DNA from: Bacteroidota bacterium
GTDB taxonomy: Bacteria; Bacteroidota; Bacteroidia; Chitinophagales; BACL12
DNA: 64,000 bases
NCBI GenBank assembly: GCA_016718035.1
Contig: JADKEK010000011.1
Coordinates: 136,433-200,432, forward strand
Direction: 5' to 3'
The notes below the pieces were generated by a model. That model ran no database searches, had not been told where the DNA came from, and saw only the letters and a program-made list of their open reading frames with translations. Every line of letters begins with the position of its first letter. The stretch's first letter is position 1. Made by a program: the position numbers and the translations under genes. This document shows, in pieces, positions 36,604 through 45,970 of the stretch.

Positions 36604-38562
36604 TTATAATTTTACAAAGAATCCGGAAGATATTGTGTCACTGGCTTCTAATTGAATAGAATAAACACCCGGCGCAAGGGAAATAACAGAGATGATTTGG
36701 TCACCACTATTCCAAACCCCACTTGTAATTAATTGTCCGGTGGAAGAGTAAATGATATACGTTCCTACTTCATTAAATATTGCATTTATTTGAATAGTTG
36801 AGAAAGTTGGATTTGGGTGAAGTGAGAAGGTATTATTTGCAGGGGCATTAATTGATAAACCCTCATCGGCTATTTGGTCACAGTCATCATCAATGCCGTT
36901 TAATAGTTCTTCTGCACCGGGGTAAATAGCTGCGTTTGTGTCATCACAATCTGTATTATTTACAGCATAACCAAGTGGTAATTCACATGAAAGTGAATCT
37001 ATTAATGGATTACCAAAATCATCACCGTCATTATCTTGATAGGATAAAATATAAGTTAAATTATCATCGGTTAATCCATCACAATCATCATCTAGATAAT
37101 TGCAAATTTCGGTTGCGCCAGGATAAATCAAACTATCAGTGTCGTTACAATCAGTGCTATCTGTTACATATCCTACCGGAATATCACATGCTATTAACAG
37201 ACTGTCACTATTCCCATATCCATCTTCATCAGTATCCCTAAAAAAGATTTCTTCGCATAAACTGATTTTTGTTATCCAACTATCAAAATCACCATAATTT
37301 GTGGCAATATCTATATCGGACGATCTTGTTAGACCGCAAAAAACATATTTGCTACTTGCAACTTCAATGATGCACTTGCCTTCATCGATTAAAGTACCGC
37401 CCCAATTTTTTTCCCAAATTAGATTGCCCACCGAATCTAAATTAAATATCCATAAATCTTCGGTTCCATTGTTTTCAGCAATTAATCCATCATTGGATTC
37501 CGATATCCCTACAACAAGAAGATTATTTTCGCTCGTTAAAATAACTTCGAATGCAATTTCAAAGTCACTGCCACCGTAGGTTTTGGACCAAATTATTTCA
37601 CCATCACTTGACAATTTAACTAACCAAGCATCAGTAGCGCCATAAAGAAAAGTAATATCACCATCATCAGAAAACGTATATCCAGCTGCAATAATCGTAG
37701 AATCCGCTAAGCAAACAATTGATTCACCTTGGTCAGTGCCATATCCACCTAGGCTGCGTTGCCAAAGTAATTCTCCAATTGAATCTACTTTAACTACCCA
37801 CATATCGATTGAAAAATGATTGCCGGTAACGTCACCACCATTAGATTCACATGTGCCAGTCAAAAAATAACCTCCATCTGGAGATTTCGTTACTCCTTCA
37901 CAATCTTCATGACTTATTGAGCCAAGACAGTTTTGCCACAATATTTCACCGGAGGCACTAATTTTAAATATCCAATAATCATCGAAAGGTGGTTCACCAT
38001 TAAAACCAACTACGTCACCATCATCAGAACTTGTTGTTCCTCCAATTATATATCCACCGTCTTCAGAGCCGATTATTCCTGCAGGTTCATCATGATTTGA
38101 TCCACCATATGTATAATCAGATATCAAATCACCAACCGCACTAATAATCACCAACCAAACATCATAATTTCCTTTATAAACTGACACATCTCCATCTATT
38201 GAATTTGTTCTACAAGCCAACATAAATGTACCATCTTCATTTTCAATAATATCAATTCCAGATTCAAACAACGATCCGCCATAAGTTTTACTCCAAATTA
38301 ATTCACCATCCAATGTGAATTTTTGCACCCATACATCAGAATTTCCATTGTTGAGTTCAACATCATAGTCATTGGAATAAGTTTTACCAATTGCTATAAG
38401 TCCTCCATCGCTTGTTTTTATAACCTTATTAAACTCATCCCATTGACTACCCCCAGTAGTTTGAAGCCATTCAACACTGTAATCCTGAGCTAAAATGGTG
38501 TTAGGTAGCGCACAAACAAAAAAAATTAAGCATGAGTAAAAACATTTAAGGAATAGGGGCAT
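36604..38562 (-). CDS. Secreted repeat-propeller protein with MopE-like repeats and T9SS domain (paralog A)
   Basis: 652 residues with signal peptide MPLFLKCFYSCLIFFVCALPNTILAQ. Residues ~27-440 hold about seven ~55-residue repeats with the pattern D-W-x-x-K ... G-E-x-x-W-x-K-x-Y/L-G-G-S and DGGYIIGGTT, probably one beta-propeller. Two MopE-like metal-binding repeats follow (DTDEDGYGN ... DCNDTDSLIYPGATE ... DDDCDG; DNDGDDFGN ... DCDDTNAAIYPGAEE). A T9SS type A tail ends it (FSLHPNPTFSTIQI, LAPGVYSIQL). Third of three paralogs in the tRNA-bounded island. Confidence 0.85.
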   Translation of the reverse strand: MPLFLKCFYSCLIFFVCALPNTILAQDYSVEWLQTTGGSQWDEFNKVIKTSDGGLIAIGKTYSNDYDVELNNGNSDVWVQKFTLDGELIWSKTYGGSLFESGIDIIENEDGTFMLACRTNSIDGDVSVYKGNYDVWLVIISAVGDLISDYTYGGSNHDEPAGIIGSEDGGYIIGGTTSSDDGDVVGFNGEPPFDDYWIFKISASGEILWQNCLGSISHEDCEGVTKSPDGGYFLTGTCESNGGDVTGNHFSIDMWVVKVDSIGELLWQRSLGGYGTDQGESIVCLADSTIIAAGYTFSDDGDITFLYGATDAWLVKLSSDGEIIWSKTYGGSDFEIAFEVILTSENNLLVVGISESNDGLIAENNGTEDLWIFNLDSVGNLIWEKNWGGTLIDEGKCIIEVASSKYVFCGLTRSSDIDIATNYGDFDSWITKISLCEEIFFRDTDEDGYGNSDSLLIACDIPVGYVTDSTDCNDTDSLIYPGATEICNYLDDDCDGLTDDNLTYILSYQDNDGDDFGNPLIDSLSCELPLGYAVNNTDCDDTNAAIYPGAEELLNGIDDDCDQIADEGLSINAPANNTFSLHPNPTFSTIQINAIFNEVGTYIIYSSTGQLITSGVWNSGDQIISVISLAPGVYSIQLEASDTISSGFFVKL

Positions 38563-38889
38563 AGCATAAATTTTTATAAATTTAATAAAGTTTTTCTAGG
38601 ACGAGACAATACCCCAAAACCAAATCAAGAAGGTATACCCAAACCCGTCCCATGAGGGAGTTAACTCCCGAATAACTTTCGGATGCTGGCATCCACGAAA
38701 AAAATGTTGTTTTGCCAAGCATGACAATTATTAGATAAAAGTTAATTCATGAAAGGTGTTTTTTACGTATTGTGACAGTATCACAAAATTGAGTAATTGG
38801 TCGAGGATTGAAGTGGCGAATTGCATGCGTCCCTGCAACCAGAGGCCATTTGCGATAGGCTAGGACTAATGAAATTCAGATACTGCAAC
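38563..38889. other. Intergenic region of the island with palindromes and a decayed hairpin repeat
   Basis: A perfect 14-bp palindrome GGGAGTTAACTCCC lies at 38656-38669, and TGTGA-N5-TCACA at 38771-38785. At 38799-38848 is a degenerate version of the hairpin at 41315-41363. From 38790 to 38889 the sequence closely matches 41306-41405, the corresponding region after paralog C. No gene is seen. Confidence 0.6.
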
Positions 38890-41016
38890 TCACTCCTTCA
38901 CCCAAATCACCATCTCCCCATTTTCCACTTTCACCCAATACACACCACTCGCAAAATCTGCTACCGAAATGGTATTTAATCCTATTAATAAATCTGTGTG
39001 TAATATTTCTTCTCCTAATTGATTTACAATTGTAATATGCTGTGTTGCATCCGATTGAATAAATAAAATCGCATTTACCGGATTCGGGAAAATACTTATT
39101 GTATTTTTTACAATATCTGTTGTTGCTAAACCTTCATCAGCAATTTGGTCGCAATCATCATCGAGGCCGTTTAACATTTCAGTTGCACCTGGATATATTT
39201 CAGGGTTCGTATCATCACAATCGGTATTATCCTCTACAAAACCTATAGGTAATTCACAGGATATTGAATCTATTAAGGGGTTGCCAAAATCATCTCCATC
39301 ATTATCTTGATAGGATAAGATGTAAGTTAGGTTATCATCAATAAATCCATCGCAATTATCATCGAGGTAATTGCAGAGTTCGGTGGCGCCGGGGTAGATT
39401 GCATTATTGGTATCGTTGCAATCACTATTATCTAACACATAACCGATTAATTCATTACATGCAGTTGAATCATTTAATATATCACCAAAAGTATCTCCAT
39501 CAATATCTGCAAAATAGGTAACAAATGTTGCATCTTCATCGGTTAATCCGTTACAATTATCATCAATGGCATTACAAATGTCTGTTAATGTAGGATGGAT
39601 TTCGGGATTTAAATCATTGCAATCAGTGGAATCTAAAGCATAACCTAATGGGATTTCGCAAGCTAATGTGTCAAATGAAATATCACCAAAACCATCACCA
39701 TCAGTATCGGCGTAATATTTTGTTGTACAAAAACCAAGCTTCACTGTCCAAACATTGAGGGAACCATACGTTGGTGTTACATCATAGTCAATTGAATTTG
39801 AATAGCCTGAAATTATTATTTCATCGTCATTAATTTTCTTAATGGAATAAGGCAAGTCACTTAGCGAACCCCCTATGGATTTTTGCCATAATATTTCACC
39901 TAAACTATCAACACCTAATATCCAAAAATCATTACCTCCATGTGTAAATTCGATATCTCCATTCACAAAATTTGCAACTGATGCGATAATAAATTGATTA
40001 TCTGTATAAGCAATTAAATCATAGGTATTCTCTATCCCTGTTCCACCATAGACTTCTCCCCAAATGAAATTTCCATTTGCATCAGTTTTAAATAACCATA
40101 TATCTGTTGCACCGTAGTATCCTTCAACTAATCCGTCATCTGATTGTGTTTCCGAAAGAATCATAAGTTGTCCATTTGCTAATTCAATCACCGATGCACC
40201 ATAATCAGGCCAAGAACCACCAAAATTTTTACTCCAAATAAGCTCACCGTCTGGTGATATCTTCATTAAAACAACGTCGTAATCGCCGTAAGTAATCCCA
40301 ATCTCACCATCATACCCCTCTGAATGTCCAACGAAAATGTAATTGCCATCCTGCGTTTCGATGGCACCTTCTACATAATCGAATTCAGACGAGCCAAAAC
40401 ATTTATTCCAAAGCATGTTTCCTGTCAAATCAAACTTGACAACCCATATATCCGGAGCTCCATATTCACCATGATGTCCTATTACACCGCCATCATTCGA
40501 TTGGGAAGTACCTACACCGAGATAACCACCATCACTAGTTGGTATTATTGATTTTATACCTTCATTATGTGAACCACCATAATTAAATTGCCATACAATA
40601 TCACCTAAATCATCTAATTTAAATATCCATAAATCCTTAAAACCATTGTTTCCTGTGAGATTACCATCCATTGAGCCACTATTTCCAGCGATTATGTAAC
40701 CTCCATCGTGGGCCAAACAAGCGGCCTTACCATAATCATAATCACTTCCACCATATGCTCTACTCCAGATAATTTCTCCATTCATATCTGTCTTTACAAC
40801 ATATACATCATCTAGTCCATGGTTATCAATAATATCACCGTCAATTGATTGTTCTTGTCCAACCATTAAAAACCCGCCATCTAAAGTTTCTAATACTTCA
40901 TATCCGCGGTCATCATGATTTCCACCGTATCCATGTTCCCATAAAATATCCGGTGCCTGAGCAAATGTTGACTGCACTATAAAAATAAAAATGTAGATAA
41001 AAATTAGTGATTTCAT
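38890..41016 (-). CDS. Secreted repeat-propeller protein with three MopE-like repeats and T9SS domain (paralog B)
   Basis: 708 residues from the ATG at 41016, which starts a proper signal peptide (MKSLIFIYIFIFIVQSTFAQ); the frame could extend to 41118 without one. About seven propeller repeats follow (WEHGYGGNHDDRGYEV, WSRAYGGSDYDYGKA, WNKCFGSSEFDYVEG). Then come three MopE-like repeats (DTDGDGFGD, DIDGDTFGD, DNDGDDFGN, each followed by DCND or DCDD and a DDNC/DDDC segment), one more than its sisters. The T9SS tail is SIFPNPVNAILFIQ ... FASGVYWVKVENGEM. The last ~90 residues and 3' flank are nearly the same as in paralog C, so part of the locus was recently duplicated. Confidence 0.85.
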   Translation of the reverse strand: MKSLIFIYIFIFIVQSTFAQAPDILWEHGYGGNHDDRGYEVLETLDGGFLMVGQEQSIDGDIIDNHGLDDVYVVKTDMNGEIIWSRAYGGSDYDYGKAACLAHDGGYIIAGNSGSMDGNLTGNNGFKDLWIFKLDDLGDIVWQFNYGGSHNEGIKSIIPTSDGGYLGVGTSQSNDGGVIGHHGEYGAPDIWVVKFDLTGNMLWNKCFGSSEFDYVEGAIETQDGNYIFVGHSEGYDGEIGITYGDYDVVLMKISPDGELIWSKNFGGSWPDYGASVIELANGQLMILSETQSDDGLVEGYYGATDIWLFKTDANGNFIWGEVYGGTGIENTYDLIAYTDNQFIIASVANFVNGDIEFTHGGNDFWILGVDSLGEILWQKSIGGSLSDLPYSIKKINDDEIIISGYSNSIDYDVTPTYGSLNVWTVKLGFCTTKYYADTDGDGFGDISFDTLACEIPLGYALDSTDCNDLNPEIHPTLTDICNAIDDNCNGLTDEDATFVTYFADIDGDTFGDILNDSTACNELIGYVLDNSDCNDTNNAIYPGATELCNYLDDNCDGFIDDNLTYILSYQDNDGDDFGNPLIDSISCELPIGFVEDNTDCDDTNPEIYPGATEMLNGLDDDCDQIADEGLATTDIVKNTISIFPNPVNAILFIQSDATQHITIVNQLGEEILHTDLLIGLNTISVADFASGVYWVKVENGEMVIWVKE

Positions 41017-41177
41017 GTATAGGTTGTCGGGACTACTAAGGTAGTAAATACTTTTTATAGAATTTAATCCTATTAATCGCAGGGTTGTGATGGAATAATA
41101 ATTTTTAATTTGAAGCACGAATCCTGCTCGGACAATTGGAGGGTTTTTGGGTTAATGAAATGCATTGCTTCGTAGGT

Positions 41178-41238
41178 GTCCTCAATTATAAATTGTAAGG
41201 GCGGATACAATTCGCCCCTACAATTTATAATCGAGGAC
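41178..41238. repeat. 61-nt near-perfect hairpin repeat
   Basis: The 28-nt arms (41178-41205 and 41211-41238) match at 25 positions around a 5-nt loop. The core has GGGCGGA and TTCGCCCC, the same motif as the hairpin at 41315. It lies in the intergenic region upstream of paralog B and does not end in a T run, so it is not a simple terminator. Confidence 0.85.
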
Positions 41239-41314
41239 AGATTGTAGAAAAATTGAAATTAAAAAGCGTTATGTCTTCACCTAAAATGATATTTTTAAAA
41301 TAAATTGAGCAATT

Positions 41315-41363
41315 GGTCGAGGTTTGTAGGGGCGAATTGCATCCGCCCCTACAAACCTCGGCC
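41315..41363. repeat. 49-nt hairpin repeat (GTAGGGGCG type)
   Basis: GGTCGAGGTTTGTAGGGGCG (41315-41334) pairs with CGCCCCTACAAACCTCGGCC (41344-41363) at 19 of 20 positions around a 9-nt centre. A decayed copy sits at the same place after paralog B (38799-38848). It resembles REP/MITE-like palindromes found in many bacterial genomes. Confidence 0.85.
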
Positions 41364-41405
41364 ATTTGCGATAGGCTAGGACTAATGAAATTCAGATACT
41401 GCAAC

Positions 41406-43358
41406 TCACTCCTTCACCCAAACCACCATCTCCCCATTTTCCGCTTTCACCCAATACACACCACTCGGGAAATTTTCAACTGATATGGTGTTTAATCCAA
41501 TAAATAAGTTGTTGGATAATATAGTTTCTCCTAATTGATTTACAATTGTAATTTGATGTGTTACATCCGATTGAATAAATAATATATTATTTACCGGATT
41601 CGGGAAAATACTTATTGTATTTTTTACAATATCTGTTATTGATAAACCCTCATCTGCTATTTGGTCGCAGTCATCATCGAAGCCGTTGAGGAGTTCGGGG
41701 GCGCCGGGGTAGATGTCGGGATTGTTGTCGTTGCAGTCGGTGTTATCTATTACAAATCCTAATGGTATTTCACAAGATATAGAATCAACCGCTTCATTAC
41801 CAAAACTATCACCGTCTAAATCTTCAAATGATTGAATAAAGGACATTCCTTCATCTATAGCACCATTACAATTATCATCCAGGTAATTACACAATTCTTT
41901 TGCTCCATGATTTATATAATTGGCGGAATCATTACAATCAGTTGAATCACTTACATATCCCAGAGGAATTTCGCATGCAATTGAATCGTTGTTAATATCG
42001 CCAAATCCATCACCGTCTGCATCCAAAAAATACAGCGTTTCACAAATATTTAATTTTACTACCCAAAAATCATAACTCCCAAAGTTTGCTTCGACATCAG
42101 CATCAGATGAGTGACTACGCCCTAAGGTTATATACGAATTTTCATCTGGAGTTGTAGCAATAGCATAAGCTGCTTCATCTATTGAACCGCCGAGTGATTT
42201 TTGCCAATGTACATTTCCTATTGTATCAATCATTGCCACCCAAAAATCAGTACTCCCATTATTATCTGTCATATCACCATCAATTGAGGCTGTTGAACCA
42301 CATATTAGAATTTGATTATTATCAATTACAATTAGATCATCGCTTTCATCATACAAACTACCACCGAAACAATGCGAACTTTCTAAATTACCTATACTAT
42401 CTACTATGACTACCAAAGCATCAGCTGTCCCTCCATTATAATCAATAATATCACCATCAACTGAAGAAGTAATACCGCAAATAACTATATCTCCGTTTGT
42501 TTTTTTACCTATTGAATATCCCCAATCATAATCATCACCTCCAAATGAACGATCCCAGATAATATTGCCATCGAAGTCAATTTTAAATAACCAAAAATCT
42601 GTGGCACCATCATGAGAGGTAACATCACCACCTGAACCAAATGTGGTTCCTACTATCGCAATGCCATCGCCTAATAAAATTATATCCCCGGCACTTTCAT
42701 CAAAATAGGAACCATAACATTTACTCGAAAGTAAATTGCCTGACGGGTCAATTTCAATTACCCAGATATCGTTTGTCTTTGTAGGGGTATTATGGTGCCC
42801 TAAAACATCCCCATCGTTAGAACTTGACTCGCCAATAATCATAAAATTACCAGATGGTAGTGTAAGAATGCGGTTCGCAAAATCTGTTTCAATACCACCA
42901 AATGATTTTTGCCATTCGATTACACCTGTTACACTGATTTTAACCACCCAATAATCTACATCTCCATGATTTAATGTAATATCGCCATCATTTGAATAAA
43001 TATATCCGGCCAATAAATAACCTCCGTCCGATGTTAACACTATATCATTGCATTGATCAAAACTAGAGCCTCCATAAGTGTTTTGCCACAAAATATTTCC
43101 TAAACTATCTAGTTTAACCACCCAATAATCATCATAGCCGTTGCTTTCGGTAACATCGCCATCGATGGAACCAGATACCCCTGCTACAATATAACCGCTA
43201 TCAGAAGGAGTGGACAGTATTTTAAAAGGTATATCCCAACCGGAACCGCCATAGTTATGCTGCCAGTCGATTTCAGGCACTTGTGCAATTACATAAGTAG
43301 ATGTAATTAACATTACAGCGGAGGTAATACACTTGACATTAAATGACGAAAACAACAT
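41406..43358 (-). CDS. Secreted repeat-propeller protein with MopE-like repeats and T9SS domain (paralog C)
   Basis: 650 residues with signal peptide MLFSSFNVKCITSAVMLITSTYVIAQ. About seven propeller repeats follow (WQHNYGGSGWDIPFKI, WQNTYGGSSFDQCNDI, WQKSFGGIETDFANRI, WDRSFGGDDYDWGYSI). Two MopE-like repeats (DADGDGFGD, DLDGDSFGN) and a T9SS tail (SIFPNPVNNILFIQ ... FPSGVYWVKAENGE) end it. It is the first of the three minus-strand genes after the right repeat at 43410-43478. The Asp-rich loops suggest calcium or other metal binding; ligand and function are unknown. Confidence 0.85.
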   Translation of the reverse strand: MLFSSFNVKCITSAVMLITSTYVIAQVPEIDWQHNYGGSGWDIPFKILSTPSDSGYIVAGVSGSIDGDVTESNGYDDYWVVKLDSLGNILWQNTYGGSSFDQCNDIVLTSDGGYLLAGYIYSNDGDITLNHGDVDYWVVKISVTGVIEWQKSFGGIETDFANRILTLPSGNFMIIGESSSNDGDVLGHHNTPTKTNDIWVIEIDPSGNLLSSKCYGSYFDESAGDIILLGDGIAIVGTTFGSGGDVTSHDGATDFWLFKIDFDGNIIWDRSFGGDDYDWGYSIGKKTNGDIVICGITSSVDGDIIDYNGGTADALVVIVDSIGNLESSHCFGGSLYDESDDLIVIDNNQILICGSTASIDGDMTDNNGSTDFWVAMIDTIGNVHWQKSLGGSIDEAAYAIATTPDENSYITLGRSHSSDADVEANFGSYDFWVVKLNICETLYFLDADGDGFGDINNDSIACEIPLGYVSDSTDCNDSANYINHGAKELCNYLDDNCNGAIDEGMSFIQSFEDLDGDSFGNEAVDSISCEIPLGFVIDNTDCNDNNPDIYPGAPELLNGFDDDCDQIADEGLSITDIVKNTISIFPNPVNNILFIQSDVTHQITIVNQLGETILSNNLFIGLNTISVENFPSGVYWVKAENGEMVVWVKE

Positions 43359-43409
43359 ATACTCAACTTAGTTTCACTAAATTAAGCGAAAAAAATCAGA
43401 AAATTGGCT

Positions 43410-43478
43410 ATTATAAAAGTACATCATAAATAAAATGCACATCGAAATCAAGGCAGATTCAAGTCCCGCTTCCGGCAC
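43410..43478. repeat. Right copy of the 69-nt direct repeat (tRNA-Leu 3' end)
   Basis: Matches 36437-36505 at 67 of 69 positions. The tRNA-derived core TTCAAGTCCCGCTTCCGG is at 43458-43475. The sequence after it (CTGTTAAAAAC) is not the tRNA terminator but backbone DNA. Confidence 0.95.
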
Positions 43479-43489
43479 TGTTAAAAACA

Positions 43490-43520
43490 AAAAAAAACCG
43501 CAATCTTTATTGCGGTTTTT
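43490..43520 (-). terminator. Terminator of the TonB receptor gene
   Basis: AAACCGCAAT (43495-43504) pairs perfectly with ATTGCGGTTT (43509-43518). On the minus strand it is followed by a long T run. It lies 21 nt beyond the stop at 43541. Confidence 0.9.
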
Positions 43521-43540
43521 AATAGGAGTATATGTTTTTG

Positions 43541-45829
43541 TTAGAAAGAATAGGATACCGACAAAGATGGTAAAATTGGTAACTGATTAATACGTTCATA
43601 ACGCACCCTGTCGAAATAAAATATGTTTTCTCTGTTATAAGCATTGGTAACACCTGCATTCATTTCTACTTTATTTTTATTAGCAAAATTAAATGTACGT
43701 TTTACTGCTAAGTCCAAGCGATGATAATAAGGTAATCTGCCACCATTTAATTCATCATCGTAAATAATACCTAATGAGCCGTTGCTTGTTGTGTAATCGG
43801 TGCTGATGCCATCAAGAAAATCAACACTTTCATAAAATCCTGCTGTTTGTGTAAATGGAAATCCGGAACCTAAATTCCATCTTGCACTAAATTCCCATTT
43901 CTTTTTAATGGAATAAGTAGCCACTAAATTCAGGTTATGGCGACGATCATAATGTGGCGGATATACTTGTTCCCCATCGTTGCGTTCAATAAATCCTAAT
44001 GAATAAGCCATCCATAAATACACTGCCTTACGTTCATATTTTAATGAGAAGTCAATACCATATGCTTGCCCGGTTTCAGTTGCAAAATCAGGGTCGCGTA
44101 AAGTGGTTTTGTTTCTATTGATTTCAATTAATTGATTAAAATATTTAATATAAGGTTCTATGTTCACTTCAATATAATCAGAAGGGTCAAATTCAATACC
44201 GGCAATGGCATGTGTTGATCGTTGTAATTTCGACTTAGCTTCTTCGCCATCAATAGTATATAAATCATCATCAGGACCTGATAAAAATCCGGTGAATAAA
44301 TTCACTACATCTCTGTCGCTTTTGGTTGAAATAAGGTTCTGGCTATATAAACCACCTGCAAATTTTATACGCACTCTATCGGTAATATTGTATTTCATAC
44401 CAATTCGTGGTTCAGGAGAAAATTCACTTAAAGATGCATAATACTGAATGCGTAAACTTGGTTCAATAACGAATTTTTTATTAAACGACCTTCTGTATTT
44501 TACATAAGTACCTAATTCGGTAGTAAATTGTTGTTGTGAGTATTTAACACCTAAACGATTAAAAAATTCATAATCAGTTTCAAAGCCAATAACCTCTACA
44601 CCATATTGCACATCGCCATGAGGACGATAATACGTAAAGTCCACCCCGCCATTAAATCCACCCACAAAACTGTTACGTGGTTTTTCATCAGCTTCATTTT
44701 GAACCATGGTATAATTAGAATAAGCAAATACGCCTTCAATCAACATGTTTGATTCAGATGGAACAATAACAAAATTTGTTCCTGCGCCAATTGCATTCCA
44801 TTTAAATGTAGTTACATCTGAATAATTAACACTATCTCTATAATTAAATCCAAATAAATTTAATTTATTGCCGGACTCTGAATTCAAAGAAACTTTACCA
44901 TATAAATCGGTGAAAGAATAAGGTATACCATTGTTGCCAATTATTCCTTCCTGACTGTTCACATAAGGATAAATTACTTTTGATGATTTATCTAAATAAG
45001 AATGTTTGGCAGTTAATATATACGTTAAACTGGACGATTTATCGGTAGATTTTTTTAATGGACCTTCAATCAGGAAACGAGCGAGAAAAGGACTAACCGA
45101 AACTTCACCCTGGGTTTGATTTTTGTTACCGTCTTTGGTAGTAATATCTACAACAGCAGAAATTCTATCACCATATTCAGCACTAAATCCTCCGGTATAA
45201 ACATCAACGTTTCTGATGATATCTGTTTCGAAAACCGAAAATAAACCAATAGAGTGGAAGGGGTTGTAAATTACCATCCCGTCTAACAATACTTTATTTT
45301 GAATCGGGCTACCACCTCTAATGTATAACTGTCCACCCTGGTCGCCTGTAAAAATAACCCCGGGAAGCACCTGTAAATATTGTGCTAAATCCGGTTCACC
45401 ACCTACTGATGGCAATCGTTTTATTTGTAAAGGTGTAATCGTTGTTGTGGAAATCTGAATTTCTTCCAGTTTGGCGGTGGTTTTGGACGAAATGGTAACT
45501 ATATCCAAATCTACTCCGCTTTGTTTCATATTCAGTCTAACGTTGGCTATTTTACCGGTTTCTACAAGCACATTATAAAACAAGGTATCATAACCAATAT
45601 AGGTTAACACCAACTTTTGTTCGCCAATAGGAACATTGGGAATAGAAAAGAACCCGTTGATGTCGGAAGGGGCACCAATATTATCGGTTTTGGCTACAAT
45701 TACGTTGACAAATGGCACCGGTTCTCCGTTTTCTTCATCATACACAAATCCACGGATTGTTCCGTTTTGTGCGTTCGCCACAGCGATAATCCCTGTTAGG
45801 AGGATAAATAAGGTAAAAATTCTGCGCAT
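43541..45829 (-). CDS. TonB-dependent outer-membrane receptor with carboxypeptidase-regulatory-like domain
   Basis: 762 residues from the ATG at 45829 (signal peptide MRRIFTLFILLTGIIAVANAQ); the frame extends 42 codons upstream without a signal. Residues ~22-110 are a CarboxypepD-reg-like beta-sandwich (GTIRGFVYDEENGEPVPFVNV). The plug domain follows (LPSVGGEPDLAQYLQVLPGV, GGQLYIRGGSP, NKVLLDGM, GGFSAEYGDR). The beta-barrel ends with a terminal Phe strand (ILPSLSVSYSF). There is no SusD partner, so glycan uptake is not implied; the substrate is unknown. Divergent from the sulfotransferase gene. Confidence 0.93.
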   Translation of the reverse strand: MRRIFTLFILLTGIIAVANAQNGTIRGFVYDEENGEPVPFVNVIVAKTDNIGAPSDINGFFSIPNVPIGEQKLVLTYIGYDTLFYNVLVETGKIANVRLNMKQSGVDLDIVTISSKTTAKLEEIQISTTTITPLQIKRLPSVGGEPDLAQYLQVLPGVIFTGDQGGQLYIRGGSPIQNKVLLDGMVIYNPFHSIGLFSVFETDIIRNVDVYTGGFSAEYGDRISAVVDITTKDGNKNQTQGEVSVSPFLARFLIEGPLKKSTDKSSSLTYILTAKHSYLDKSSKVIYPYVNSQEGIIGNNGIPYSFTDLYGKVSLNSESGNKLNLFGFNYRDSVNYSDVTTFKWNAIGAGTNFVIVPSESNMLIEGVFAYSNYTMVQNEADEKPRNSFVGGFNGGVDFTYYRPHGDVQYGVEVIGFETDYEFFNRLGVKYSQQQFTTELGTYVKYRRSFNKKFVIEPSLRIQYYASLSEFSPEPRIGMKYNITDRVRIKFAGGLYSQNLISTKSDRDVVNLFTGFLSGPDDDLYTIDGEEAKSKLQRSTHAIAGIEFDPSDYIEVNIEPYIKYFNQLIEINRNKTTLRDPDFATETGQAYGIDFSLKYERKAVYLWMAYSLGFIERNDGEQVYPPHYDRRHNLNLVATYSIKKKWEFSARWNLGSGFPFTQTAGFYESVDFLDGISTDYTTSNGSLGIIYDDELNGGRLPYYHRLDLAVKRTFNFANKNKVEMNAGVTNAYNRENIFYFDRVRYERINQLPILPSLSVSYSF

Positions 45830-45970
45830 AATCTTGCGGCGAAGATAACCAGAATAATGTAAAATAGATGTCATAACACCCAATTTTACAGTGTTTTGAC
45901 CTTCATTAACATTTCGTGTGTATTTGCACCGCAACATATTTTTATGGAATTTCACACGCGATTATTCACG

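Larger units (their letters stand above)
36485..43475. mobile_element. Putative tRNA-Leu-integrated island carrying three paralogous secreted proteins
   Basis: The 6,973-bp unit runs from one duplicated tRNA-Leu 3' end (core at 36485) to the next (43458). The 48-nt sequence before each core is also shared, so both junctions have the structure left by site-specific recombination at a tRNA gene. Everything inside is on the minus strand: three related genes and hairpin repeats. No integrase, transposase or mobilisation gene is present, so if it moves it needs an enzyme supplied in trans, or it is a decayed element. Chromosomal sequence (a TonB receptor and its terminator) resumes immediately after the right copy. 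Confidence 0.65.

Noticed and set aside
38771..38785. TGTGA-N5-TCACA palindrome resembling a CRP site
   Set aside because: The spacing is 5 rather than 6, it is 209 bases from the nearest start, and no regulator link can be shown.
43410..43478. Possible broken second tRNA-Leu gene
   Set aside because: Only the T-arm/acceptor 3' end is present; the preceding 48 nt are not tRNA sequence, so it is a duplicated 3' end and not a pseudogene of the whole tRNA.
43541..45829. SusC-type polysaccharide utilisation locus
   Set aside because: There is no SusD-like gene and no glycan-degrading enzyme next to the receptor.
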